Of a DNA stretch of 64,000 nucleotides, positions 28,303 through 37,053 are shown in pieces (within the stretch, counting starts at the first letter, position 1; each line of letters begins with the position of its first letter). The translations under genes were made by a program, and so were the position numbers. Source of the DNA: Treponema sp. (GTDB taxonomy: Bacteria; Spirochaetota; Spirochaetia; Treponematales; Breznakiellaceae). The stretch covers positions 62,001 through 126,000 of the forward strand of contig WRIV01000006.1 of assembly GCA_009782555.1 (NCBI GenBank), in the 5' to 3' direction. The notes under the pieces are model-generated. The model was not told the DNA's origin. It saw only the letters and a list, made by a program, of their open reading frames with translations, and did not search any database.

Positions 28303-29214
28303 TTAAATTTCTCTTGCCTTATTTACCGTTATGTCAGACCTCCATTCTTTCATCATTTGAATCAGTTGAAAAACAAGATAAATCCCCGAAATAGCATAGG
28401 ACACCATAATGTTTTTTACCATTTCCTGCTGTACTTCAGGTATCCTAAGAATATACAGCAGCATATCAATGTCGAATGTTCCCATTTCTTTTAGTATTAA
28501 CACTGAATATGCGAGTATTATCCCAAACCCAACCATTAACATCGTTGAGAGAATAATGAGGAATGCTCCAAATCGTGAAATTTTTCCCTTGAATTTTTTA
28601 TAGCCCCTTATCCCCAAAAATACATACAGCACCGATGATATTGCCGCCAGCATATTAAGAAAAACAAACAAAAATATTGTTGCGAAAATACCGGGAATGG
28701 AATACAATAAGGAACCGATAAAACCCGCCGCATAATTATCGGGAACAAATTTGTTTTCTGCATTTCTGGCCTCTATTTCGCTTTCAGATAATTTTTGGCA
28801 TTCTCCGCAGACAGCCATGGCAGCGCTGCCGTAGGAATACGCTTCCAAGTCATTGGGGACGCCGCATTTTTGACACCGGATTTTTTGATCGGGATACTTC
28901 TCCAAAAAATAACTACAAATGTCAAAAATAATACCCTTGATTTTTTTTAAAGGATACGGAAGAAAATATTCATAAAAAATTATTTTTATTCCGTATTCGA
29001 GCCATGTTTGCTTTTTTATTCCGCCTTCATGTAATCTTTTTATGATATATTCTTTATCAAGATCGGAAATTTCAGGAACAAATAATTCCAGCACCTTCAT
29101 GTTTTGACCGCCGTATATTTTTACAAAGCAGTTTTTTACCATCCCAACCACTTCGGCATCCAATCTTTTTAATTGCAATTCCTTTCCAAGTTTAAGTAAT
29201 CCGGGCCAAATCAT
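28303..29214 (-). CDS. Membrane protein with zinc-ribbon-like motif, unknown function
   Basis: CQKCGVPNDLEAYSYGSAAMAVCGECQ plus several hydrophobic segments; AT-rich. Confidence 0.6.
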   Translation of the reverse strand: MIWPGLLKLGKELQLKRLDAEVVGMVKNCFVKIYGGQNMKVLELFVPEISDLDKEYIIKRLHEGGIKKQTWLEYGIKIIFYEYFLPYPLKKIKGIIFDICSYFLEKYPDQKIRCQKCGVPNDLEAYSYGSAAMAVCGECQKLSESEIEARNAENKFVPDNYAAGFIGSLLYSIPGIFATIFLFVFLNMLAAISSVLYVFLGIRGYKKFKGKISRFGAFLIILSTMLMVGFGIILAYSVLILKEMGTFDIDMLLYILRIPEVQQEMVKNIMVSYAISGIYLVFQLIQMMKEWRSDITVNKAREI

Positions 29215-29359
29215 ATTACCACCTTAATCGAACATTTTCCAAAGCTAACAGAGTTTAAAAAAAAGCGCAAGGGTAAAAAATTAACAAAAAGAAGTAAAGC
29301 CTTCGATTGCCGAAAAATGGCTAAAATGATAGACTGCCATTAATGGAAAGGTGCAGAAA

Positions 29360-31069
29360 ATGTCCGTAAACCGCCTTATATTGGGCGATAACCTTGAAAT
29401 TCTCAAGTCCATGGAAAACGACAGCGTAGACCTGATTTACCTTGATCCGCCGTTTTTCAGCAATCGCAACTATGAGGTAATTTGGGGCGACACGGGCGAA
29501 ATCCGAAGTTTTCAGGATAGGTGGGCGGGCGGAATAAGCCATTACATTGACTGGCTCAAGGAACGGGTGGAGGAAATGCACCGAGTGTTGAAACCGACAG
29601 GAAGCATTTTTTTACATTGCGACTGGCACGCCGATGCCTATATCCGTGTACATATTTTGGATAGGGTTTTTGGAGAGAAAAATTTTAGAAATCATATTAT
29701 TTGGAAACGTAATTTCACAAAGAAAGGTTCCCAATTCAAAATGACAAGATATGCTCAAAATACGGATAGCATATATTTTTATAGCAAAACAAATAAGTCT
29801 TTTTTTATAACTCCTCGTATTAAAAATCTAAATGATGAAGAATTGTTGTCTATATATAATTTAACTGATGAGAATGGAAAAAGATATAAAAGCGAGCCAA
29901 TAGAACTGCCTAAAATGATGGGAAGAAAAAACCTTGTTTTTGAATATAAAGGATATACGCCGGAATACGGCTGGATGATGAATAAAGAGAAATTAAACGA
30001 ACTGGACAGGCTAAACAAAATATTTTTCACTAAAAACGGTAAACCCAGACGAAAAAATTTTCTCGGTGATTATGCTGGTTCGGAAGCAGACAATCAATGG
30101 CTTGATATACAACCTATAGGTCAGGTACAATCGGAAATGATCGGCTATCCTACCCAAAAACCCGAAGCCTTATTACAGCGAATTGTTGAAATGGCAAGTA
30201 ACGAAGGCGATATTGTTCTTGATCCGTTTGTCGGTGGTGGCACAACAATAGCCGTTGCGGACAGGCTGAACCGCCAATGGATAGGCATAGATCAATCACC
30301 GATGGCGGTAAAGGTTACGGAATTTAGGTTACAGAAGCAAACCGATTTATTCACCGCACCCTATACCGTCCAACTTTACAAATACGATTACGACACACTC
30401 CGAAACAAAGACGCATTTGATTTTGAAACATGGATAATCCAGCAGTTCGGCGGCGTTCCGCAAAACAGAAAAGGCGGCGATAAAGGCATTGACGGCAAAA
30501 CAGGTGATGGCGTTCCCGTTCAGGTAAAACGTTCCGACAATGTGCCTCGTGACGTAATAGACAAATTCCCCACCGCCAGCCAGCGATACGACAAAAGCCT
30601 TTTCCAAAAAAACCAGAAAACAAAAAACCCCATAGGATACATTATAGCCTTTAGTTTTAACAAAGGCGCAGTTGAGGAAGTAGCCAGATTAAAAACCGAG
30701 GACAACATAATAATCAAATTGATAAAGGTAGATGAAATAGTTCCGATAGCGGTTAAGCCTGTAATCGGCGTTCACATCAATGAACTGGAACGAGACGAAT
30801 CGGACGGAACGTCCGCAGGCAGCCGAAAAATTGAATTTGTCGCCGTTGGTCAAAGCCCAGCAGGTATTGAGTTTTACAGTTGGGATTTTACTTTTAACAA
30901 AGACAAAGGCTTCAAGCCGTCCGTTATCATTGACAAAGACGGCAAACAGACCCTGACCCTAAAAGCAGGAGCGCACAGCATAGCCGTCAAAGTTATTGAC
31001 AATGACGGCCTTGAAAACACGGAAGTTGTCCAGTTGAAGATTAATGGCGTTGTGGAGAAAGTGAAATGA
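29360..31069 (+). CDS. DNA methyltransferase (N6/N4, beta-class order) fused to Mrr-like restriction endonuclease domain and PKD-like C-terminus
   Basis: LIYLDPPFFSNRNYE (motif IV) precedes DPFVGGGTTIAVADRLNRQWIGID (motif I); GGDKGIDG...VPVQVKRSDN (PD-(D/E)XK-like); C-terminal beta-rich EFYSWDFTF...HSIAVKVIDNDG. Confidence 0.85.
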   Translation: MSVNRLILGDNLEILKSMENDSVDLIYLDPPFFSNRNYEVIWGDTGEIRSFQDRWAGGISHYIDWLKERVEEMHRVLKPTGSIFLHCDWHADAYIRVHILDRVFGEKNFRNHIIWKRNFTKKGSQFKMTRYAQNTDSIYFYSKTNKSFFITPRIKNLNDEELLSIYNLTDENGKRYKSEPIELPKMMGRKNLVFEYKGYTPEYGWMMNKEKLNELDRLNKIFFTKNGKPRRKNFLGDYAGSEADNQWLDIQPIGQVQSEMIGYPTQKPEALLQRIVEMASNEGDIVLDPFVGGGTTIAVADRLNRQWIGIDQSPMAVKVTEFRLQKQTDLFTAPYTVQLYKYDYDTLRNKDAFDFETWIIQQFGGVPQNRKGGDKGIDGKTGDGVPVQVKRSDNVPRDVIDKFPTASQRYDKSLFQKNQKTKNPIGYIIAFSFNKGAVEEVARLKTEDNIIIKLIKVDEIVPIAVKPVIGVHINELERDESDGTSAGSRKIEFVAVGQSPAGIEFYSWDFTFNKDKGFKPSVIIDKDGKQTLTLKAGAHSIAVKVIDNDGLENTEVVQLKINGVVEKVK

Positions 31070-31148
31070 ATGGAAGGAATAGATACAAATAAAATAATTC
31101 AACAAACCTTAGAAAATGATAATACAAACAGGCATACACTATTTGGTT

Positions 31149-31580
31149 TTATTTCGGCAGACATATTTCTGTTTTAACATCAACAGTTACATTTCCTTTA
31201 ATCATAGCCCATACCGGACAAATTTTATTTTCCACGACTTTCAGCGCATCTTGTAATTCATCTTCTGTTAAATCTTCCGCAATAACTTTTAGAAAAAGTG
31301 ATATTTTGTTGAGTTTTTTGGGATGTTTCTCACATACGGTACCATTCATTTCAGCAGAAACGCCATTAATTGATTTATCCATCTTAAAACGCAAAAAAGA
31401 TATAAGTGTTGTGCTGACACAGGTGCCTAAACTGACCATTAGAAGTTCCAATGAAGTATAACCTTTACCGGTACCTGCGGGCGGAAAAAAATCAATTACA
31501 ATTTCCGGGTTTTCCCGTGTCACAGCGCTGAACATTGTTTTGTCATCTATTGTCTGCATTTTAACTGCCAATGTATCCAT
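31149..31580 (-). CDS. OsmC family protein
   Basis: GYTSLELLMVSLGTCVSTTLISFLRFK, NKICPVWAMIKGNVTV. Confidence 0.88.
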   Translation of the reverse strand: MDTLAVKMQTIDDKTMFSAVTRENPEIVIDFFPPAGTGKGYTSLELLMVSLGTCVSTTLISFLRFKMDKSINGVSAEMNGTVCEKHPKKLNKISLFLKVIAEDLTEDELQDALKVVENKICPVWAMIKGNVTVDVKTEICLPK

Positions 31581-31751
31581 GATTTTCCCTTCCAGTTCTA
31601 TTTATAAAATTCATTTTCGCCAAGTAATATTTTACCATATTTATGGCCATGTCAATATTTAGTTTGAATATTTTACCGGTCCGGGCGGCATTTCGCATAC
31701 CGTTCCAGGCAGCGGCGACAAACATTACGTTTTTGCCGTTAACTGCGGGTG

Positions 31752-32246
31752 TCAATCCTTAAAACACTTACTTGCACAGTTCATAGAGGATGAACGGAAA
31801 GTAATTTTTTTTATCGGCATCTTGTCTTTAAGAAGTTCATAAAAAAGTTCACAAAGATTTTCACAGGTGGAAACTTTTTTGGTAACAACAATTCTGTATT
31901 CCGGATATGACCAGGCAAGAGGATGGTCTATTTTTTTTAAAGGAACACAGTGTTCAGGATCATTGGTAATTCCTTCTTTTTTGTATACGGCAAGAATCGC
32001 TTCAAGAAGAGGATCACCTTCTTGAAACAATGTTGCATGATGGAAATGATCGCAAATTTCCCAGGCTTTTTTAAACCCATCCTTGCAAGCGTGGGCAAAA
32101 CCGGTAACAGTGTCCACTTTATCCTCTAATTCGATGCATAAAAGGCCCGAATGTCCGTGCAGGTGTTTTGCTTCTCTTTTCCAGTCCTTAAACCGGTGCG
32201 CGTACTGAAAATCCAAGTTAACAATGGAAGTGTACAAATCGTTCAT
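31752..32246 (-). CDS. 6-pyruvoyl-tetrahydropterin synthase / QueD-like protein
   Basis: FQYAHRFKDW...KHLHGHSGLLCIEL, DHFHHATLF, STCENLCELFY. Confidence 0.85.
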   Translation of the reverse strand: MNDLYTSIVNLDFQYAHRFKDWKREAKHLHGHSGLLCIELEDKVDTVTGFAHACKDGFKKAWEICDHFHHATLFQEGDPLLEAILAVYKKEGITNDPEHCVPLKKIDHPLAWSYPEYRIVVTKKVSTCENLCELFYELLKDKMPIKKITFRSSSMNCASKCFKD

Positions 32247-32272
32247 AGTTACGATCTCCTTGCAGTTTTTTT

Positions 32273-32287
32273 GAATGACGATCATTC
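32273..32287. promoter_or_regulatory. Candidate operator dyad upstream of queD-like gene
   Basis: gaatga-cga-tcattc symmetric 6-bp arms, about 27 bp upstream of start codon. Confidence 0.35.
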
Positions 32288-32321
32288 CTTAGTATGAATT
32301 ATAAAATGAAATACGCATCTG

Positions 32322-32612
32322 TCAAGATAATTTTAACAGTTTATCCAATGATCTATTTTCAGATAGATAATTATCCATGATTTTTTTCTTTGTTTTTGCC
32401 TCATAGCGTACGGCAGATGGCGGCATTTTGGGCGCCGGAATATCAGTAAAAAAGCCCGGATCTCCATAACCGTAAACGCCCTCCCTGAATTGCGGTAAAA
32501 GACAACTCCTCCTCCGGGGCCGGTGTCCCAATATCAAATTGGAAGGTACCTTAAAAAAGGGCCCGGAATTGTCTCCATCCAGAGATTCTTGCAGCCGCTG
32601 ATAAAACAACAC
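32322..32612 (-). pseudogene. Possible gene remnant
   Basis: 96-aa ORF with plausible coding texture (GYGDPGFFTDIPAPKMPPSAVRYEAKTKKKIMDNYLSENRSLDKLLK) but no recognizable N-terminal domain. Confidence 0.3.
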
Positions 32613-32791
32613 GGTAAAAGTATGGCAATCAGGTACTGATTTTTTTCATATTTTACAGTTTACTGCCACCACAATATCCCAGTCAAGGAATATCGTATTA
32701 AAAAAATGGTAAAGAAACAGGAAGGCGCTGCAAAATATCCTTGATAAAAAAATAAAAACAGAATAGTATTTATTTAAATAAAACAGTTTCT

Positions 32792-33487
32792 ATGAAAGTT
32801 TTTTTGATCCTTCTTGCCCTTCTAAGCGCCGTCCATATTGCTGCCATTGCCCTTCAAAAAGAATGGTTAAGGTGCATAAGCAAGATCTTGATTATGCCCT
32901 CTCTGTTTGCCGCCTTTATGGCCGGAGGTTCAGGTTTTGCGGGCGGCGGCCTTTTTGCCCTATTGGCGCTGATCTTTGGGTGGATCGGAGATATATTACT
33001 CATCAAAAAAAACAAACGGATGATATTCAAACTGGGTATCATTTCATTTTTGCTGGGCCACCTTTGCTACATTGCCGTCTTTTTGGACTGCCTTGGCTTT
33101 TTCTCCGCCGGCGGGGGGAAGATAAACATTACGGCCCTTGCTGTTTTTATCCCCCCGGCAATTATCGGGGGGATCGTCCTGTTCCGTTTAATTAAGCCCT
33201 TCAGGGAAATGATCCCCCTCCTTATCATTTACATGATTGTTATTGAGGCCATGTCCTGCCTTGGCCTGGAAGTTTTTTTGTTCAATCCCGGTTTTGCCGG
33301 AGCGATGATCGTTTCCGGCTGTTTTTTATTTATGATCTCCGATGCGGTTTTGGCGTACTATGCCTTTAGAAAATTGAAGGTCCTTCCAGCCATTTTAATA
33401 ATGGCCCTTTATGTACTGGCCCAGGCAGGAATTATCATGGGATTTTTGGGCCTTCCTGGACTTGAACCAGGGACCTACGGATTATGA
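32792..33487 (+). CDS. YhhN family (lysoplasmalogenase-like) membrane protein
   Basis: GWIGDILLIKK, LGHLCYIAVF, VSGCFLFMISDAVLAYYAF; C-terminus runs into antisense of tRNA. Confidence 0.82.
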   Translation: MKVFLILLALLSAVHIAAIALQKEWLRCISKILIMPSLFAAFMAGGSGFAGGGLFALLALIFGWIGDILLIKKNKRMIFKLGIISFLLGHLCYIAVFLDCLGFFSAGGGKINITALAVFIPPAIIGGIVLFRLIKPFREMIPLLIIYMIVIEAMSCLGLEVFLFNPGFAGAMIVSGCFLFMISDAVLAYYAFRKLKVLPAILIMALYVLAQAGIIMGFLGLPGLEPGTYGL

Positions 33488-33520
33488 GTCCGCAGCTCTA
33501 ACCAACTGAGCTAAAGGCCC
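33447..33520 (-). tRNA. tRNA with CAT anticodon (Met elongator or Ile2)
   Basis: GGGCCTTTAGCTCAGTTGGTTAGAGCTGCGGACTCATAATCCGTAGGTCCCTGGTTCAAGTCCAGGAAGGCCC; full cloverleaf. Confidence 0.95.
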
Positions 33521-33610
33521 GAAACTATGGCAGTAATTTTACAATATGTGATATACTTTTTTCAAGGGACCGCAAAAACGGCCCTTGCCGGTGCAATACG
33601 GAGTATTTGT

Positions 33611-34807
33611 ATGAACAAAAAAAACATCGTTTCAGGCTTAATTCTCGCTTTTGGGATCTGCACGGCGGCGGGGGCGGAAACCTTTGAATACAAATTTGCA
33701 GCGGGAAATAAATACCGCATTGTATCGGCAGTGGAGGTAGATGTTTACTTCGATCATCAGTTTATTGACCGGGCCCGAAAACTGACGAGGATTTCTATAG
33801 AAATAACCGATGCCGAAGAGGATGCGGCCCAAATTAACGCCGTCTATACCAGTTCTGAACAGAGGGAAGAAGATACCAGTTTCCAGTGGGAACGGGAATA
33901 TACTTCCGTTTTTGTACAGGACAATCTCGGCTATATTACCATAGACCCCCAATACTATATGCCAACGGCCCGTAATGTACCGGTGTTTCCCGGCAGGGAT
34001 CTAAAAGAAGGGGAAAGCTGGACCGCCGCGGGCTACGAAATGCACGATTTTCGGGAAGCCTTTGGCATCGACAAGCCCTACCTGATCCCCTTCGAGGCCC
34101 GCTATACCTATCTGGGCAGCCGGGAATGGAAAGGAAAGAGTTATCCCGTGTTTTCCGTATCCTATCGGATTTTTTCTGAACCCGATGCGGTACAGGGCCG
34201 CACCTGGCCCCGGCGCATTATGGGGGGATATGATCAGCTAATCTATTGGGACCCGGAAAATGGCCACGAAGCGGCCTATTACGGAAGCTTCAGGCTGATT
34301 ATACAGCTTTCCAACGGGTTAACGGTGGAACAACGGGGCCGGGGAAGAGGGGAAGTTGCCGAATCGGAAATTATGAAAAAAGAAGACATTGCCCAGAGCA
34401 TTGCCGATGAAATTGCCCGGCTGGGGATTAATGATGCATCGGTGCGGATCGATGACGAGGGGATCACCATCAACATGGAGAATATTCAGTTCCAGCCCAA
34501 TTCCGCCATACTTCTGGAAAGCGAAAAGTCCAAACTTGATAAAATAGGAGAAATCCTGAAACAATTTGCCGACCGGGATATCCTGGTAGGGGGGCATACC
34601 GCCCTGGCAGGAACCGCGGCGGCCCGGATGAAAACATCCCAGGATCGGGCCGCGGCGGTGGCGAATTACCTTATCTCCAGGGGAGTAAGGAATTCTTCCC
34701 AGGTTGTAATCCGGGGTTACGGGGCGGAACGGCCCCTGGCAGACAACAGCACCGCCGAAGGGATGGCAAAAAACCGCCGGGTGGAAATAACCCTGCTGGA
34801 GAACTGA
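33611..34807 (+). CDS. OmpA family outer-membrane/peptidoglycan-associated protein
   Basis: Signal peptide; C-terminal IQFQPNSAILLESEKSKLDKIGEILKQF...VIRGYGAERPLADNSTAEGMAKNRRVEITL. Confidence 0.92.
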   Translation: MNKKNIVSGLILAFGICTAAGAETFEYKFAAGNKYRIVSAVEVDVYFDHQFIDRARKLTRISIEITDAEEDAAQINAVYTSSEQREEDTSFQWEREYTSVFVQDNLGYITIDPQYYMPTARNVPVFPGRDLKEGESWTAAGYEMHDFREAFGIDKPYLIPFEARYTYLGSREWKGKSYPVFSVSYRIFSEPDAVQGRTWPRRIMGGYDQLIYWDPENGHEAAYYGSFRLIIQLSNGLTVEQRGRGRGEVAESEIMKKEDIAQSIADEIARLGINDASVRIDDEGITINMENIQFQPNSAILLESEKSKLDKIGEILKQFADRDILVGGHTALAGTAAARMKTSQDRAAAVANYLISRGVRNSSQVVIRGYGAERPLADNSTAEGMAKNRRVEITLLEN

Positions 34808-34836
34808 TCCTTCGGCAGCACAATGCTCACCCTTGT

Positions 34837-35241
34837 TTAGTTTCCGCCAAAGAGGCTGGTCCCCGTGGCGATGGCTCCCAGTATTACAAGATGGGTGGCC
34901 AGGCTGCTGAGCCAGGACAAGAAAGGCGGATGAACCTTAATGGGAACAATAATATCGCTCACGATGATAAAGATTATCCATAAGATGGCAACAGCAATCA
35001 GGATCAATTCAATAATCCCGAATTCCATGCCAAAAAGCTGAAGGATAAGCAGGACCCCCGCAACTATGGCGGCGAGGGCAAAAATAATGGCAACGACCGT
35101 TGTAAGTCCGCCGCCGCCCAGAATGCTGCCTACCATAATACGGAATTCACCGCCATTGGTAAATATACCAATAAGACCCGCCGCCAGCAGGTACAAAGCG
35201 ACGCCAATGTAGAGAATAAAACCTCCAATGCTTCGATTCAT
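34837..35241 (-). CDS. Small membrane protein, unknown function
   Basis: Four hydrophobic segments in intact ORF; ATG 35241. Confidence 0.6.
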   Translation of the reverse strand: MNRSIGGFILYIGVALYLLAAGLIGIFTNGGEFRIMVGSILGGGGLTTVVAIIFALAAIVAGVLLILQLFGMEFGIIELILIAVAILWIIFIIVSDIIVPIKVHPPFLSWLSSLATHLVILGAIATGTSLFGGN

Positions 35242-35294
35242 TTTTTTCTCCTTCAAAAAAGGTGTTTTTTTAAGTATATTCGTATCATGGGCAG

Positions 35295-36545
35295 GTGTAC
35301 AGCGTCTTGAACAAGCGGTTTTTTTTCTGTGCCGATCTTGGCACCAGTTCCCTTAAGGCGGCGTTAATAGACAATTCCGGCGTACTCCACGGTTTTGCAC
35401 GTGTTCCCTACAAAAACAAAGAAGCCATTTCATGGCTGGATGCCTTTTTTCTCGCGGCGGAGCAGCTTGCCGCGGCTCCGTCTTCCGCCTCACTTGTTCC
35501 GATAACAGCACTGATCATCTCTGGAAACGGGCCTACCCTGGTACCGGTAAAAGGGAAAGACCCGGAAACATCGGAATCTCTGCGGCCCCTTTACTGGTAC
35601 GATCCTGTTCCGGTCCCCGAAACCGACGCCTTGTCAGGGGAAGGTATTTCTTCTTTTTTCCTGCCCAGAATAAGGGCCGCCCTTGAATTCGGGCCTGAAA
35701 AACTTGAAGGGGTTACGTCTTTTTTTTCACCCCAGGAATGGCTTTCCTGGAAACTGGGATCCCGTCCGGTAACGGTCCTGCCCCACGAAGGCTACATCCC
35801 CTATTACTGGAATGATGATCAATGCCGCAGACTCAAGGCAGCAATGGAGTGGTTTCCTCCCTTTGTAATAATGGGAACGGTAACCGGTGAACTGACTTTT
35901 ATAAAAAACGCCGCCAGACCGCCCCTGGGGCTGCTAAGCCCGGGGATTCCCATCATAGCGGGGGCGGTGGACTTTATCATGGCCTTGATTGGAACGGGAA
36001 CCCTGGAACCGGGAAAGGCCTGCGACAGAACCGGCAGTTCCGAAGGGGTTAACCTTTGCGTTTCTTCACCTCCTGTCGTACCGTCAAAAGAACTGCGGGT
36101 TCTTCCTCACGCCATCCCCGGCCTGTGGAACCTGGGGGCGGTGATACCAAAATCGGGGATTCTCTTTGAACAATACCGCACCGCCAGCGGTCAGGAAGAA
36201 AAACCCCACAGTGAACTGGTAAAAGAAATCCTCTCCAGGTCATCCCACCCCGGAAGACTGGTATTGGAAACCATTGGACGCTCCTTTGTAAAAGCCCTGG
36301 ATGATCTGGAGGGAACGGGCAATACCATAAGGGAGATAGTGCTTTCCGGAAGCCAATGCGCCACCCCTCTGTGGAACCAGCATAAGGCAGCTATTAGCGG
36401 ACGTATTCTAAAAATCCCCGCTATTATCCATGCGGAACTCGCGGGAAACGCCGCCCTCTGCGAAACCGTCTTCTCTGGAAAAAATATTCAAGAAACGTCC
36501 TCGGCGATGATCCGGATAAAAGAAACTTATGGAAAAAATACTTGA
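35295..36545 (+). CDS. FGGY-family carbohydrate kinase-like protein
   Basis: FFCADLGTSSLKAALIDNSG, REIVLSGSQCATPLWNQHKAAISGRILKIP. Confidence 0.8.
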   Translation: MYSVLNKRFFFCADLGTSSLKAALIDNSGVLHGFARVPYKNKEAISWLDAFFLAAEQLAAAPSSASLVPITALIISGNGPTLVPVKGKDPETSESLRPLYWYDPVPVPETDALSGEGISSFFLPRIRAALEFGPEKLEGVTSFFSPQEWLSWKLGSRPVTVLPHEGYIPYYWNDDQCRRLKAAMEWFPPFVIMGTVTGELTFIKNAARPPLGLLSPGIPIIAGAVDFIMALIGTGTLEPGKACDRTGSSEGVNLCVSSPPVVPSKELRVLPHAIPGLWNLGAVIPKSGILFEQYRTASGQEEKPHSELVKEILSRSSHPGRLVLETIGRSFVKALDDLEGTGNTIREIVLSGSQCATPLWNQHKAAISGRILKIPAIIHAELAGNAALCETVFSGKNIQETSSAMIRIKETYGKNT

Positions 36546-36585
36546 CTAAATAAATCATTTATTTAAAATTAATAGGGGGTGTTAT

Positions 36586-36996
36586 ATGACTCATACTACA
36601 AAGGGGAAAAAAATTCTCATAGTAGACGATGATGAATTTCATCTTGATTTCGCCGAAATTGTTTTAAAAGAGGAATACGAAATTTTTAAGGCCAAATCCG
36701 GAAGCGAAGCGCTAACCTACCTATGCAAGAATAATTTTGTTCCCAGTTTGATTTTACTGGATATCCTAATGCCGAATATGGACGGATGGGAAGTATTTAA
36801 CAGAATAAAAGCCATCAGTCTTCTAAGAAATGTTCCAATAATATTTTTAACCTCCGTAACAGAGACATCTCAGGAAAAACGGGCCTTTGAAATAGGAGCC
36901 GCTGATTATATTACAAAACCGTATGATAAGGACTATCTAAGGGACAGGATAAAAGAAACAATAAAAAAATATGAGTCTGAGAAACGGGTATTATAA
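36586..36996 (+). CDS. Stand-alone CheY-like response regulator
   Basis: KILIVDDDEFHLDFAE, LILLDILMPNMDGWEVFN, AADYITKPYD. Confidence 0.93.
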   Translation: MTHTTKGKKILIVDDDEFHLDFAEIVLKEEYEIFKAKSGSEALTYLCKNNFVPSLILLDILMPNMDGWEVFNRIKAISLLRNVPIIFLTSVTETSQEKRAFEIGAADYITKPYDKDYLRDRIKETIKKYESEKRVL

Positions 36997-37053
36997 AAAT
37001 CCCTAAAGCACTGCCATATAGTCTGAAGGCATCTTTTTTGTTACACTTCTTCT

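Noticed and set aside
31561-31755. 64-aa ORF between queD-like and osmC-like genes
   Set aside because: Starts with a TTG overlapping the queD stop and no family recognised. The interval also contains a promoter-like TTGACA (31650-31655, minus) that would better explain it as the osmC leader.
36547-36565. taaataaa-tca-tttattta dyad before the response regulator gene
   Set aside because: Pure A/T symmetric sequence in a short AT-rich gap; expected by composition and too weak to call an operator or terminator.
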